Position numbers and translations under genes: made by a program. From Pseudorhodobacter sp. PARRP1 (GTDB lineage: Bacteria > Pseudomonadota > Alphaproteobacteria > Rhodobacterales > Rhodobacteraceae), in contig NKIU01000003.1 of NCBI GenBank assembly GCA_002256245.1, forward strand, positions 62,001 through 126,000: a DNA stretch of 64,000 nucleotides. Direction: 5' to 3'. Each line of letters opens with the position of its first letter. Position 1 is the first letter of the stretch. The notes below the pieces were generated by a model that was given only the letters and a program-made list of their open reading frames with translations, ran no database searches and had not been told where the DNA came from. Below are positions 36,430 through 45,976 of the stretch, in pieces.

Positions 36430-36783
36430 GAACCTGCTTCAAAGGCACAAAGCTTCGGTTGGGCCGCCTCAGTCAGGCTATGCCTTGGTGACAATCGGCG
36501 ATTGCGAACTGGATGTAGCGATGTGGGGCGCAAGCCGCGCGACGACAGCATTACGAATGAGCGGTGATTGATGAAATCCACATGGACCACCGCTGCCAGC
36601 TTGCCGGGGCGGCCGCAGGCCGATTTACGGCAAATTCTGACATGCTCGACTGCGTCAAACCTTCCGGTGGTGACTGCTTAAAGTCGGGGCAGCACGTTCA
36701 CTTGAACGCAGGACCAAACCCCTCGATACGCCTGACGCAACAGGGAAGTTTGAAGATCAGCTATATACTTCAATGAATTAAAA
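36430..36783. other. Gap between the TetR gene and tRNA-Thr
   Basis: About 350 bases with only short frames of no recognisable content. No promoter or repeat is convincing; possibly decayed sequence. Confidence 0.4.
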
Positions 36784-36858
<75 letters not shown>

Positions 36859-36996
36859 GCCGGGTGCTTGCGGGACCGTCTGGCACCGCTGGCGTGGCGG
36901 CTGAATAGACGCGTTCGCGGCAGGGTGCAAGTGCAAATTGGCGGTTTTTTGCGTGGCCTTGCTGGACGGTTGGGGCGCGCTGTATTAGAAGGGCTG

Positions 36997-37179
36997 ATGC
37001 GTGAAAAACCTGATGACATTGCTGCGCCAAAGCCCAAATCCCAGCGCGAGACCGAGCGGGAGGCCCGCTTGAAGCTGGCGTTGAAGGCGAATATGGGCCG
37101 CAGGAAGGCGCAAGCGCGGGCGCGGTCTGAGGCGGATTCGGATGCGGGCGCATCTGACGATAACAACAAGAACGAGTGA
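36997..37179 (+). CDS. Small charged protein upstream of murA
   Basis: A 60-residue, very charged protein (MREKPDDIAAPKPKSQRETE...) with a likely helix of Arg/Lys/Glu residues and an acidic tail ending SDAGASDDNNKNE. AGAAGGG precedes the ATG. It ends nine bases before murA and is likely cotranscribed. Homologues at this place occur in related bacteria by my recollection; function unknown. Confidence 0.65.
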   Translation: MREKPDDIAAPKPKSQRETEREARLKLALKANMGRRKAQARARSEADSDAGASDDNNKNE

Positions 37180-37188
37180 GGCTGGCAG

Positions 37189-38457
37189 ATGGATTCGATT
37201 TTGGTCAAGGGCAATGGGCCGCTGAATGGGGTGATCCCGATTGCGGGGGCGAAGAATGCCTGCCTGACGCTGATGCCTGCTACGCTGTTGTCAGAGGAAC
37301 CGCTGACGCTGACCAATGCGCCGCGCTTGTCGGATATTGCGACGATGACGCAGCTTTTGCAGTCACTTGGCGCGGAAGTGGCCAGCTTGCAGAACGGGCT
37401 GGTGCTGGCGATGTCGAGCCACAAGCTGGATAACCACACGGCGGATTACGAGATTGTGCGCAAGTTCCGCGCCTCAATCCTGGTGCTGGGGCCGCTTTTG
37501 GCGCGCGATGGGCATGCGGTGGTGTCCTTGCCGGGGGGTTGTGCGATTGGCGCGCGCCCGGTGGATTTGCACCTGAAGGCGCTGGAGGCGATGGGGGCGG
37601 AACTCGATCTGCGCGACGGCTATGTGCATGCCAAGGCTCCGGGTGGGCGGTTGCGCGGGGCGGTGGTGGAGTTTCCGTTTGTCTCGGTTGGTGCCACCGA
37701 AAACGCTTTGCTGGCGGCGACTTTGGCCAAGGGCACCACGGTGCTGAAGAATGCCGCACGCGAGCCTGAGATTGTCGATCTTGCGGTCTGCTTGCGCCGG
37801 ATGGGCGCGCAGATTGACGGTGAGGGCACCAGCACGATCACCATTCAGGGCGTGGACCGTTTGGGCGGGGCGACGCATCCGGTGGTGACGGATCGGATCG
37901 AGCTTGGCACCTACATGCTGCTGCCGGCGATTTGTGGTGGCGAGGTGGAATGTCTGGGCGGCAAGATGAGCCTTGTCGGGGCCTTTGCCGAGAAGCTGGA
38001 TGCGGCCGGGGTTTCGGTGGTGGAAACCGAGCGCGGGCTGAAGGTGACGCGCAAAGGCGGGCGGGTGAAAGCGGTGGATGTGGTGACAGAACCGTTCCCC
38101 GGATTCCCCACCGATTTGCAGGCGCAGATGATGGCGTTGCTTTGCACCGCTGACGGGGTTTCGGTGCTGGAAGAAAAGATCTTCGAGAACCGCTTCATGC
38201 ATGCGCCGGAACTGGTGCGGATGGGGGCGAAGATTGATGTGCATGGCGGCCATGCCACCGTGACGGGCGTTGAGAAACTGCGCGGCGCGCGGGTGATGGC
38301 GACGGATTTGCGCGCCTCGGTTTCGTTGATTTTGGCGGGGCTGGCGGCTGAGGGTGAAACCGTGGTCAGCCGGGTCTATCATCTGGACCGTGGCTATGAG
38401 CGGGTCGAGGAAAAGCTGCGCGGCGTCGGTGCGCAGATCGAGCGGATCAAGGCATGA
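37189..38457 (+). CDS. murA: UDP-N-acetylglucosamine 1-carboxyvinyltransferase
   Basis: A 422-residue enzyme for the first committed step of peptidoglycan synthesis, moving enolpyruvate from PEP to UDP-GlcNAc. KNA at 22-24 and the active-site Cys118 in [15 protein letters not shown] are visible; the Cys is the fosfomycin target. Cytosolic. The next gene overlaps its stop (ATGA). Confidence 0.95.
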   Translation: MDSILVKGNGPLNGVIPIAGAKNACLTLMPATLLSEEPLTLTNAPRLSDIATMTQLLQSLGAEVASLQNGLVLAMSSHKLDNHTADYEIVRKFRASILVLGPLLARDGHAVVSLPGGCAIGARPVDLHLKALEAMGAELDLRDGYVHAKAPGGRLRGAVVEFPFVSVGATENALLAATLAKGTTVLKNAAREPEIVDLAVCLRRMGAQIDGEGTSTITIQGVDRLGGATHPVVTDRIELGTYMLLPAICGGEVECLGGKMSLVGAFAEKLDAAGVSVVETERGLKVTRKGGRVKAVDVVTEPFPGFPTDLQAQMMALLCTADGVSVLEEKIFENRFMHAPELVRMGAKIDVHGGHATVTGVEKLRGARVMATDLRASVSLILAGLAAEGETVVSRVYHLDRGYERVEEKLRGVGAQIERIKA

Positions 38458-38930
38458 GCGATGCGCGCTTTGAAGACGGCGACGAGCAACCGCTGCGGCT
38501 GATCGCGCAGGATGCCGAAGGGCTGGGCGTGATCGCGGCGCTGTTGCAAGACGCGGTGTTTCCGATCACCGAAATGTCGCTGGTGCGGCAAAAGCGGCGG
38601 TTTGCCCTGATGCTGAACCGCTTCCGCTGGGAAGACCGCGAGGCTGCGGCGCAGGCTGGGCGCAAGTATGAGCGGGTGCAAAGCCTGCTGGTGTTCGAGG
38701 ATGTGCTGGCGGTGCGCAGCCAAGGCATCGACCGCAGCGACAAGGATACGATCCTGTCCTTGCTGGATATCAGCTTTGCGCCGGGGGCCGATGGCACTGG
38801 CGTTGTGACGCTGGTGCTTGCGGGCGACGGCGCGATCGGGCTTGAGGTGGAGGCGCTGGACGCGACATTGCGCGATGTGACGCGGCCCTATCTGGCCCCA
38901 TCGGGCAAGGCCCCGGATCACGGTATTTGA
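38454..38930 (+). CDS. DUF2948 family protein
   Basis: A 158-residue protein of unknown function, of the DUF2948 family restricted to alphaproteobacteria. [25 protein letters not shown] and the MLNRFRWED segment are typical. Translationally coupled to murA. In relatives hisD usually follows; here two palindromes and a small minus-strand gene follow instead. Confidence 0.85.
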   Translation: MSDARFEDGDEQPLRLIAQDAEGLGVIAALLQDAVFPITEMSLVRQKRRFALMLNRFRWEDREAAAQAGRKYERVQSLLVFEDVLAVRSQGIDRSDKDTILSLLDISFAPGADGTGVVTLVLAGDGAIGLEVEALDATLRDVTRPYLAPSGKAPDHGI

Positions 38931-38937
38931 ATGCCGA

Positions 38938-38963
38938 CAGGCTGTCCCCGCGGGGACAGCCTG
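38938..38963. repeat. Perfect 26-bp palindrome
   Basis: Centred on CCCCGCGGGG, eight bases after the DUF2948 stop. Its core TGTCCCCGCGGGGACA is repeated exactly at 38976-38991. It may act as a terminator hairpin or as a protein site. Confidence 0.8.
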
Positions 38964-38975
38964 CGCGGCGATTTA

Positions 38976-38991
38976 TGTCCCCGCGGGGACA
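38976..38991. repeat. Second copy of the TGTCCCCGCGGGGACA palindrome
   Basis: Exact 16-bp palindrome, 12 bases after the end of the first. No T-run follows, which is unlike a standard terminator. Confidence 0.8.
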
Positions 38992-39074
38992 GAGTTACAT
39001 CAGTAGTGGTTTAGGGAAAATTAACCACATCATACAGGGCGGCTGACGCAGCGCTGCACCGATGCAGACGGATT

Positions 39075-39203
39075 TCAGTCTTTTGGACCATTGGTGTTGA
39101 TCACCACGGAATTCTTGGTGCTGGGCGTCGCCATCGCGGGCTTGGCCTTTTCCTTTTTTGGTTTTTTGACGTTTTTGCCGGGTTTGCTCATGCCCTTGGC
39201 CAT
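39075..39203 (-). CDS. Small lysine-rich protein
   Basis: A 42-residue basic protein beginning MAKGMSKPGKNVKKPKKEK, with a neutral polar tail ending SVVINTNGPKD. The KKPKKEK core resembles a widespread family of tiny proteobacterial proteins of unknown function (as I recall, with conserved N-R/K-KPKKEK). GAGGA precedes the ATG, which supports translation. It is a lone gene on the minus strand. Confidence 0.65.
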   Translation of the reverse strand: MAKGMSKPGKNVKKPKKEKAKPAMATPSTKNSVVINTNGPKD

Positions 39204-39765
39204 CTGATATTCCTCGATGTTGCGACCATCTGGTTGGCCTTGCAGCATCATGCGCTTTTGCGCGCGCAAACCCAAGCCTATTTGCAAGGTTATGGCGGGC
39301 TTGCGCGTTGCAACCTGCGGTAGTTTGCGGCAAGACGCCATAATTTGCGTCAGATCGGTAAAAATTCACATCGCTTTTGGAAGATGCCGCTGGCCCGCGT
39401 GCCAAGGTGGCAGGTCTTGGGCGTTTGGTGCCAGCGGCAGAATATTTTGTGGCGTCCACGGTAGAATAGTGATGTTTTACAGATAGTTGCAGAGGTTTAC
39501 GGCGCCTGTCTTGCTGCGCTGCCGCAGAGAAATGCGGCGATGCAGCAAGGCCGGATCGTGCTGGAGAGGGTTAAATTCATCGGCGACACCACCCGCAGTT
39601 TCAAAAATTTGAAAGCGCTTTGAGGCGAGAATCGTTGACGAAATAGCCGATTTGCCGCTATGGCTTTGGCTAACGCTTCGGGAGGCCAGCTTTGATCGGT
39701 TGGAAAAGCGGCGTTTTGACAGGGAAGCGCCGCTATGGCGCAATCAAACTATAGGGAGGAAATCC
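39204..39765. other. Control region upstream of the thu operon
   Basis: About 560 bases without a supported gene. It should hold the promoter of the 39-aa-rich basic gene on the minus strand and that of thuE. A LacI-type operator candidate lies at 39610-39623. AT-rich patches occur around 39340-39370 and 39595-39615. Confidence 0.5.
39610..39623. promoter_or_regulatory. Candidate LacI-family operator
   Basis: TGAAAGCGCTTTGA has a perfect ten-base core AAAGCGCTTT centred on CG, the usual layout of LacI/GalR-family operators. It lies about 150 bases before thuE. The expected repressor gene thuR is not in the window. Confidence 0.6.
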
Positions 39766-41046
39766 ATGTCCTTTGGATTCAAGAGCCGCTTCATGCGGTC
39801 TGCTGCGGCTATCGCGGTGCTGGCGGCTGTTGGCACGCCGGTGCTTGCGGAAGAAATTTTCGTCGTCTCGGGCGCGACCGGGTCTGATTTGCAGGATTTC
39901 CCGGCGATTGTGAAACCGTGGGAAGACAAGACCGGCAACAAGGTGACGATCGTGCCGATGCCGTCGTCAACCTCGGACCAGTTTGGCCAGTATCGGCTGT
40001 GGCTGGCTGCAGGGGCGACCGACATTGACCTTTATCAGACCGACGTGATCTGGGCACCGCAACTGGCGGAACATTTCGTTGATCTGAGTGAAGCGGGCAA
40101 AGACTTGATCGCGGCCAACTTCCCGTCGATCATCCAATCGCAGACGGTGAACGGCAAGCTGGTTGCGCTGCCGATCTTCACCGATGCGCCGGCGCTGTAT
40201 TACCGCAAGGATTTGCTGGAGAAATACGGCATCGAAGTGCCGAAAACCTGGGACGAGCTGACGGCGGCTGCGACCAAGATTCAGGAAGGCGAACGCGCCG
40301 CTGGCAGCGCCGATTTCTGGGGCTATGTCTGGCAGGGCAACGCCTATGAAGGGCTGACCTGCGACGCGCTGGAATGGGTGAAGTCGTTCGGCGGCGGCCA
40401 GATTGTGGAGGCGGATGGCACGATCTCGATCAACAATCCCAAGGCCATCAAGGCGTTGGAAACCGCAGCGGGTTGGGTTGGCACGATCTCGCCCGAAGGC
40501 GTTCTGGCTTACGGCGAGGAAGAAGCCCGTGGTGTGTGGCAGACCGGAAACGCCGCCTTCATGCGCAACTGGCCTTACGCTTATGCGCTGGGCAACGGCG
40601 ACGACTCTGCGGTGAAGGGCAAGTTTGAGGTCACCACGCTGCCTTATGGCGCAGAGGGGGATGCTTCGGCGGCGACCTTGGGCGGCTGGAACATCGCGGT
40701 GTCGAAATATTCGGAGCACCAAGAGGCGGCGGTGTCGCTGGCGGTCTATCTGGCGGGCCCCGAGGCGCAAAAGATGCGCGCCATCATGGAAACCCACCTG
40801 CCGACGATTCAGGCGTTGTATGACGACCCCGAGATTGCCGAAAAATCGCCGATCATCCCGCAATGGAAGAACGTGTTCCTGAACGCGGTGCCGCGTCCTT
40901 CGGCACCGACTTTGGGCAAATACAACGAAGTGTCGTCGAAATTCTGGTCGGCGGTGCATGAAACGCTGTCGGGCAATGGCTCGGCTGCCGATAACCTTGC
41001 AGGGTTGGAAGCTGATCTGACGGATCTGAAGGGCGACGCCTGGTAA
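39766..41046 (+). CDS. thuE: Trehalose/maltose-type ABC transporter binding protein
   Basis: A 426-residue periplasmic sugar-binding protein. A signal peptide ends at about Ala28 (PVLAEE). The body has the extracellular solute-binding family 1 layout (DIDLYQTDVIWAPQLAEH, LPIFTDAPALYYRKDLLEKYG). GGAGGAAATCC precedes the ATG. It heads the thuEFGK-AB operon; the ThuA and ThuB genes downstream support trehalose or related disaccharides. Confidence 0.9.
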   Translation: MSFGFKSRFMRSAAAIAVLAAVGTPVLAEEIFVVSGATGSDLQDFPAIVKPWEDKTGNKVTIVPMPSSTSDQFGQYRLWLAAGATDIDLYQTDVIWAPQLAEHFVDLSEAGKDLIAANFPSIIQSQTVNGKLVALPIFTDAPALYYRKDLLEKYGIEVPKTWDELTAAATKIQEGERAAGSADFWGYVWQGNAYEGLTCDALEWVKSFGGGQIVEADGTISINNPKAIKALETAAGWVGTISPEGVLAYGEEEARGVWQTGNAAFMRNWPYAYALGNGDDSAVKGKFEVTTLPYGAEGDASAATLGGWNIAVSKYSEHQEAAVSLAVYLAGPEAQKMRAIMETHLPTIQALYDDPEIAEKSPIIPQWKNVFLNAVPRPSAPTLGKYNEVSSKFWSAVHETLSGNGSAADNLAGLEADLTDLKGDAW

Positions 41047-41073
41047 TCCTCCCGTTACGGGTGTGCCTTGAGG

Positions 41074-41111
41074 ATGGGCGGCGGCTGCGCATAACGCCAA
41101 CCGCCGCCCAT
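41074..41111 (+). terminator. Intraoperonic hairpin between thuE and thuF
   Basis: Eleven-base arms ATGGGCGGCGG and CCGCCGCCCAT with a 16-base loop, ending in TTTT. Such hairpins after a binding-protein gene usually lower permease expression relative to it. Confidence 0.7.
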
Positions 41112-41156
41112 TTTACGCGCGGCCCTTGTGATGGGCCGGTTTGAGGGGGGAAAATC

Positions 41157-42125
41157 ATGACAGTTTCAAAGACGGCCATAGGCCGCGAAAGTGGCCTTAG
41201 CCTGCGACAGCAGCGCATCAGGGCCGCACAATGGTTTCTGGCGCCGATGTTGATCGCGCTGTTTTGCGTCGCAGCTTATCCTTTGCTGAAAACCATTTGG
41301 TTTTCGCTGACCGATACGTCGCTGAACAATCTGAGCGGCGGCAAGTTTATCTGGTTTGACAATTACTTTCGCATGCAAACGCTGTCGAACGGGGCGGTGC
41401 GCTACAAGGGCACGCTGGTTGATCCGGCTTGGTGGAACGCGGTGTGGAACACGGTGCGGTTCTCGGTGGTGTCGGTGGTGTGCGAGACGGTGCTGGGGCT
41501 GATCGTGGCCTTGGTGCTGAATGCCGAGTTCAAGGGGCGCGGCTTTGTGCGCGCGGCCATCCTGATCCCTTGGGCGATTCCGACGATTGTGTCGGCGAAG
41601 ATGTGGGCGTGGATGCTGAACGACCAATACGGCATCCTGAACGATATGGCGCTGAATTTGGGGCTGATCTCCAGCAAGATCGCGTGGACTGCCAATGCCG
41701 ACACCGCGATGTATGCGGTGCTGATGGTGGATATCTGGAAGACCACGCCGTTCATGGCGCTGCTGTGCCTTGCGGGCCTGCAAATGGTGCCGCGCGATAT
41801 CTATGAGGCGGCGAAGATTGACGGCATCAACCCCGTGAAGGTGTTCTTCAAGATCACTTTGCCGCTGATCCGCCCGGCTTTGATGGTGGCGGTGATCTTC
41901 CGGATGCTGGATGCGCTGCGGATTTTCGATCTGATCTATGTGCTGACGCCCAACTCGGCGGCCACGAAAACCATGTCGGTGATCAGCCGCGAGAACCTGA
42001 TCGAGTTTGACAAGTTTGCCTATGGATCGGCGCAATCGACGTTGCTGTTCGCGATACTGGCGATTTTCGTGTCGCTGTATATCTGGCTTGGCAAGGTTGA
42101 CCTAAGCGGGGAGGGGGGCAAATGA
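41157..42125 (+). CDS. thuF: Trehalose/maltose-type ABC permease ThuF
   Basis: A 322-residue membrane permease with six to seven hydrophobic segments and the EAA loop YEAAKIDGINPVKVFFKITLPLIRP typical of MalF-type proteins. It overlaps thuG by four bases (ATGA). Forms the translocation pore with ThuG. Confidence 0.9.
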   Translation: MTVSKTAIGRESGLSLRQQRIRAAQWFLAPMLIALFCVAAYPLLKTIWFSLTDTSLNNLSGGKFIWFDNYFRMQTLSNGAVRYKGTLVDPAWWNAVWNTVRFSVVSVVCETVLGLIVALVLNAEFKGRGFVRAAILIPWAIPTIVSAKMWAWMLNDQYGILNDMALNLGLISSKIAWTANADTAMYAVLMVDIWKTTPFMALLCLAGLQMVPRDIYEAAKIDGINPVKVFFKITLPLIRPALMVAVIFRMLDALRIFDLIYVLTPNSAATKTMSVISRENLIEFDKFAYGSAQSTLLFAILAIFVSLYIWLGKVDLSGEGGK

Positions 42126-42955
42126 CCGCGAACAAGATGCTGAAATCCATCGCATTTTATGCGCTGGTGGTGGTGATCGTGGTGTTCTCGATCTTTCCGT
42201 TCTACTACGCCATCGTCACCTCTTTCGCGACAGGCACCGCGCTGTTCGAGCCGAATTACTTCCCGAAAGCGTTTGACTGGGCCAACTACAAGACGGTTCT
42301 GGGCGGGGCGACTTTTCCGCGCAACATCGTGAATTCGGTGTTCGTGGCAACCGCCACGGTGCTGGTATCGCTGTTTCTGGCGGTGACGGCATCTTACGCC
42401 TTGGCGCGGGTGCGGTTTCGGGGCCGGGGGTTGTTGTTGATGACGATCCTTGCGGTGTCGATGTTCCCGCAGATCGCCGTTCTGGCCGGGCTGTTTGAGT
42501 TGATCACCTTCCTTGGCCTGTTCAACTCGCCCTTCGCGCTGATCCTGTCTTACACGATCTTCACGCTGCCGTTCACCGTTTGGGTGCTGACCACCTTTAT
42601 GCGGGATCTTCCGGTTGAGATTGAGGAAGCCGCGATTGTCGATGGGGCAACCCCTTGGATCATCATTACAAAAGTGTTCCTGCCGTTGTTGTGGCCGGCA
42701 TTGGTGACGACGGGACTTTTGGCCTTCATCGGCGCGTGGAATGAGTTTTTGTTCGCGCTGACCTTCACCTCGTCTGAATCCACCCGCACGGTTCCGGTGG
42801 CGATTGCGCTGCTGTCGGGGGCGTCGCAGCAGGAAATTCCGTGGGGGCCGATCATGGCAGCCTCCGTCATTGTGACGGTGCCGCTGATCATCCTCGTTCT
42901 TATCTTCCAACGCAAAATCGTCGCGGGTCTGACCGCAGGCGGCGTGAAGGGCTGA
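42122..42955 (+). CDS. thuG: Trehalose/maltose-type ABC permease ThuG
   Basis: A 277-residue MalG-type permease with six hydrophobic segments and the EAA loop EEAAIVDGATPWIIITKVFLPL. It pairs with ThuF. It ends five bases before thuK. Confidence 0.9.
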   Translation: MTANKMLKSIAFYALVVVIVVFSIFPFYYAIVTSFATGTALFEPNYFPKAFDWANYKTVLGGATFPRNIVNSVFVATATVLVSLFLAVTASYALARVRFRGRGLLLMTILAVSMFPQIAVLAGLFELITFLGLFNSPFALILSYTIFTLPFTVWVLTTFMRDLPVEIEEAAIVDGATPWIIITKVFLPLLWPALVTTGLLAFIGAWNEFLFALTFTSSESTRTVPVAIALLSGASQQEIPWGPIMAASVIVTVPLIILVLIFQRKIVAGLTAGGVKG

Positions 42956-42959
42956 AAAA

Positions 42960-43961
42960 ATGGCAAAAATTGAACTGAAGAACGTCAAGAAGTCCTACGG
43001 TGCGGTGGATGTGATCAAGGGTATTGATCTGACCATCGAGAAGGGCGAATTCATGGTGTTTGTCGGGCCTTCGGGTTGCGGCAAATCCACCCTGCTGCGG
43101 CTGATCTCGGGGCTGGAGGAGATTTCCTCGGGCGATATGTTGTTTGACTCTGAGCGGGTGAACAACGTGCTGCCGTCGCAACGCGGCATTGCGATGGTGT
43201 TCCAATCCTACGCGCTTTATCCGCATATGACGGTCTATGATAACATGGCCTTCGGGATGAAACTGGCGAAAGCCAGCCCGGAAGCGATGAAAAAGCGCGT
43301 GCTAGAGGCCGCCAAACTGCTGCAAATTGATCATCTGCTGGAGCGTCTGCCAAAGCAGCTTTCCGGCGGTCAGCGCCAGCGGGTGGCCATCGGCCGCGCT
43401 ATTGTGCGCGACCCACGGGTGTTCCTGTTTGACGAGCCGCTCTCGAACCTTGACGCCGCCTTGCGGGTGCAGACCCGGTTGGAAATCGCCAAACTGCACC
43501 ACTCGATGTCTGACGTGACGATGATTTATGTCACGCATGATCAGGTCGAGGCGATGACTTTGGCCGACCGCATCGCGGTGCTGCGCGATGGCCGGTTGGA
43601 GCAGGTGGGCTCTCCTGCCGAGCTTTATGAGCGTCCGAATTCGATCTTCGTCGCGGGTTTCATCGGCAGCCCGAAGATGAACTTCCTGACTGGCAAATTC
43701 GCCGCCGATCATGGCTGCACCACGCTTGGCATCCGGTCGGAACATATCGACGTGGTCGAAGCGGGGATGTGGTCGGGCCAGATCGTGCATGCCGAAGATC
43801 TGGGCAGCGACAACTATCTGTTCGTCGAGGTTGGCAGTGACGAGCCGCTGATCGTGCGCCGCGAAGGCAAGCTTGCGATGAAGGTGGGCGATACGGTGTC
43901 GCTGTCGCCCAAGGCGGGGCAGTTGCACAAGTTTGATCAGGCTGGCAAGCCGATCCGGTAA
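42960..43961 (+). CDS. thuK: Trehalose/maltose-type ABC ATPase ThuK
   Basis: A 333-residue ATPase with Walker A GPSGCGKSTLLRL near residue 36, signature QLSGGQRQRVAIGRAIV near 133 and Walker B VFLFDEPLSNLD near 155, plus a TOBE-type C-terminal regulatory domain. Energises sugar uptake through ThuFG. Confidence 0.92.
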   Translation: MAKIELKNVKKSYGAVDVIKGIDLTIEKGEFMVFVGPSGCGKSTLLRLISGLEEISSGDMLFDSERVNNVLPSQRGIAMVFQSYALYPHMTVYDNMAFGMKLAKASPEAMKKRVLEAAKLLQIDHLLERLPKQLSGGQRQRVAIGRAIVRDPRVFLFDEPLSNLDAALRVQTRLEIAKLHHSMSDVTMIYVTHDQVEAMTLADRIAVLRDGRLEQVGSPAELYERPNSIFVAGFIGSPKMNFLTGKFAADHGCTTLGIRSEHIDVVEAGMWSGQIVHAEDLGSDNYLFVEVGSDEPLIVRREGKLAMKVGDTVSLSPKAGQLHKFDQAGKPIR

Positions 43962-44019
43962 TTTCCACATCCATACCGCGCCCCGGTTTGGGGCGCGGCA
44001 GCTAAACAAGGAGCATGCC

Positions 44020-44802
44020 ATGAGCATCCGCGTCACCGTTTGGGGCGAAAACGTCCACGAGCAGAAAAACAAAGTCGTGGCAGAGGTTTACCCGCTGACC
44101 ATGCATGGCACGATTGCCAAGGCACTGAACGCGGCGGGGCATGACGCCAGCACCGTGACCTTGCAGGATGCCGAACACGGGCTGACGGTGGAAAAGCTGG
44201 CCGCGACCGATGTGCTGATCTGGTGGGGCCACGCGGCGCATGGCGACGTGGATGATGCGATTGTGGAACGCGTCTGCAATGCGGTTTGGGGCGGCATGGG
44301 GATCATTTTCCTGCACTCGGCGCATTTCGCCAAGCCGTTCAAGCGGCTGATGGGGGCACCGTGCAATCTGACTTGGCGCGAGGCGGGCGAGCGTGAACGG
44401 CTGTGGGTGACAAGCCGTCAGCACCCGATTGCGGCGGGTCTGCCGGATCATTTTGAGCTGGAATATGAGGAAATGTATGGCGAGCCGTTTGGCGTGCCGG
44501 AACCGCTGGAGACGGTGTTTATTTCGTGGTTTGCGGGGGGCGAGGTGTTCCGCTCAGGGTTAACTTACAAGCGTGGGGCGGGGAATATTTTCTATTTCCG
44601 TCCAGGGCATGAAACCTATCCGACCTATCACGACGCCAATGTGCAGCGGGTGATCTCGAATGCGGTGACATGGGCGTATAACCCGAATGTCCGCATCGCC
44701 GATCCGAATGATGCGCCGAATACGCCGGTTGATAAGGCACTGGAGCCGATCACCGAGCGCGGGCCGCGCCTGCACCATGATGGCGAGGCGGGGTATCGGT
44801 GA
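44020..44802 (+). CDS. thuA: Trehalose utilisation protein ThuA
   Basis: A 260-residue ThuA-domain protein with the class-I glutamine-amidotransferase-like fold (LIWWGHAAHGDVDD, GMGIIFLHSAHFAK). ThuA works with ThuB in converting imported trehalose to 3-keto products in rhizobia. AAGGAG lies six bases before the ATG at 44020. It overlaps thuB by a TGATG junction. Confidence 0.9.
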   Translation: MSIRVTVWGENVHEQKNKVVAEVYPLTMHGTIAKALNAAGHDASTVTLQDAEHGLTVEKLAATDVLIWWGHAAHGDVDDAIVERVCNAVWGGMGIIFLHSAHFAKPFKRLMGAPCNLTWREAGERERLWVTSRQHPIAAGLPDHFELEYEEMYGEPFGVPEPLETVFISWFAGGEVFRSGLTYKRGAGNIFYFRPGHETYPTYHDANVQRVISNAVTWAYNPNVRIADPNDAPNTPVDKALEPITERGPRLHHDGEAGYR

Positions 44803-45860
44803 TGGCGGCGCCGGTTCGGGTTCTGATCCTTGGCACGGGGGGGATGGCCAACAACCATGCCGACAGTTTCAAGGCAATCGAAGGGGTTACAGTGGTTGGC
44901 GGGATCGACACGCGGCCCGCACAACTGACGGATTTCTGTGATCGCCATGGCATTGCGGGGCGGTTTGCCTCGATTGACGAGGCCATCGCTTGGGGGCAGT
45001 TTGACGCGGTCACCAACGTGACGCCAGATGCGGCGCATTATGCCACCACGCTGCCGTTTTTGGCGGCGGGCAAGCATGTGCTCTGTGAAAAGCCGCTCGC
45101 TACGTCGGAAGCCCAAGCCGATGCGATGGCCGAGGCTGCCGCAAAGGCGGGCGTGGTGAACATGGTGAACCTGTCCTATCGCAATGTCGCCGCGTTGCAA
45201 AAGGCGGCTGCGATGGTGCGCGATGGGGCCATCGGCACGGTGCGGCATTTTGAGGCGAGCTATCTGCAAAGCTGGCTGACCCAACCGGCCTGGGGCCATT
45301 GGGATCGCGAAAGCCAATGGCTGTGGCGGCTTTCGACCAAGCACGGATCAAAGGGTGTGCTGGGCGATGTCGGCATCCATATCCTTGATTTCGCAACGTT
45401 TATCGCGGGGCAATCGGCGGTTGAGGTGTCGTGCCGGTTGGCGACCTTCCACAAGGCCCCCGGCGATCAGATCGGGGAATACCCGCTGGATGCGAATGAC
45501 TCCGCCACGATGCAGATCGTGCTGGAGAACGGTGCTTTGGGCACGGTGGCGGCGACGCGCTTTGCCAGCGGCCATCTGAACGACCTGCGCCTGCGGATTT
45601 ATGGCGACAAGGGCGGGCTGGAGGTGTGCTGGGAGAACAACCACAGTTCCTTGCGCGCCTGTCTGGGCGACGATCTGCAAGCGGCGCGCTGGCATGATGT
45701 TGAGGCACCAGTGCTGGCAACGATTTACCAGCGCTTCATCGCCGCCATTCGGGGCGAGGGCGTGGCCGAGCCCGATTTCGCGCGGGGTGCCGCGTTGCAA
45801 CGCCTGCTGGACCGGGCAGAGCAATCGGCAGGGCAAGCCGGGGTCAGTCTGAAAGTCTGA
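44802..45860 (+). CDS. thuB: Oxidoreductase ThuB (Gfo/Idh/MocA family)
   Basis: A 352-residue NAD(P)-dependent oxidoreductase. Rossmann motif LGTGGMANNHADSF near residue 10, EKPL (VLCEKPLATSEAQAD) typical of the family, and C-terminal substrate domain. With ThuA it oxidises disaccharides at C3. The start shares bases with the thuA stop. A hairpin follows. Confidence 0.9.
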   Translation: MAAPVRVLILGTGGMANNHADSFKAIEGVTVVGGIDTRPAQLTDFCDRHGIAGRFASIDEAIAWGQFDAVTNVTPDAAHYATTLPFLAAGKHVLCEKPLATSEAQADAMAEAAAKAGVVNMVNLSYRNVAALQKAAAMVRDGAIGTVRHFEASYLQSWLTQPAWGHWDRESQWLWRLSTKHGSKGVLGDVGIHILDFATFIAGQSAVEVSCRLATFHKAPGDQIGEYPLDANDSATMQIVLENGALGTVAATRFASGHLNDLRLRIYGDKGGLEVCWENNHSSLRACLGDDLQAARWHDVEAPVLATIYQRFIAAIRGEGVAEPDFARGAALQRLLDRAEQSAGQAGVSLKV

Positions 45861-45877
45861 TCACGGCTGCAAGCCGC

Positions 45878-45906
45878 AAGCCGGGGCATCCCCAGTGCCC
45901 CGGCTT
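45878..45906 (+). terminator. Hairpin after thuB
   Basis: Perfect 11-base arms AAGCCGGGGCA/TGCCCCGGCTT with a seven-base loop, 18 bases after the thuB stop; no clear T-run. Confidence 0.7.
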
Positions 45907-45976
45907 GATCTTCATCAAGGCGCGGGGCGCTGTTTTCGGTCAGGCTGTGGGGATAAACCCGGCAAGGAGCCTGATC

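Noticed and set aside
36564-36776. 70-codon plus-strand frame in the gap before tRNA-Thr
   Set aside because: No motif, no ribosome site and no conservation evidence.
39477-39743. 88-codon minus-strand frame upstream of thuE
   Set aside because: Ser/Arg-rich translation opposite the likely thuE promoter; looks non-coding.
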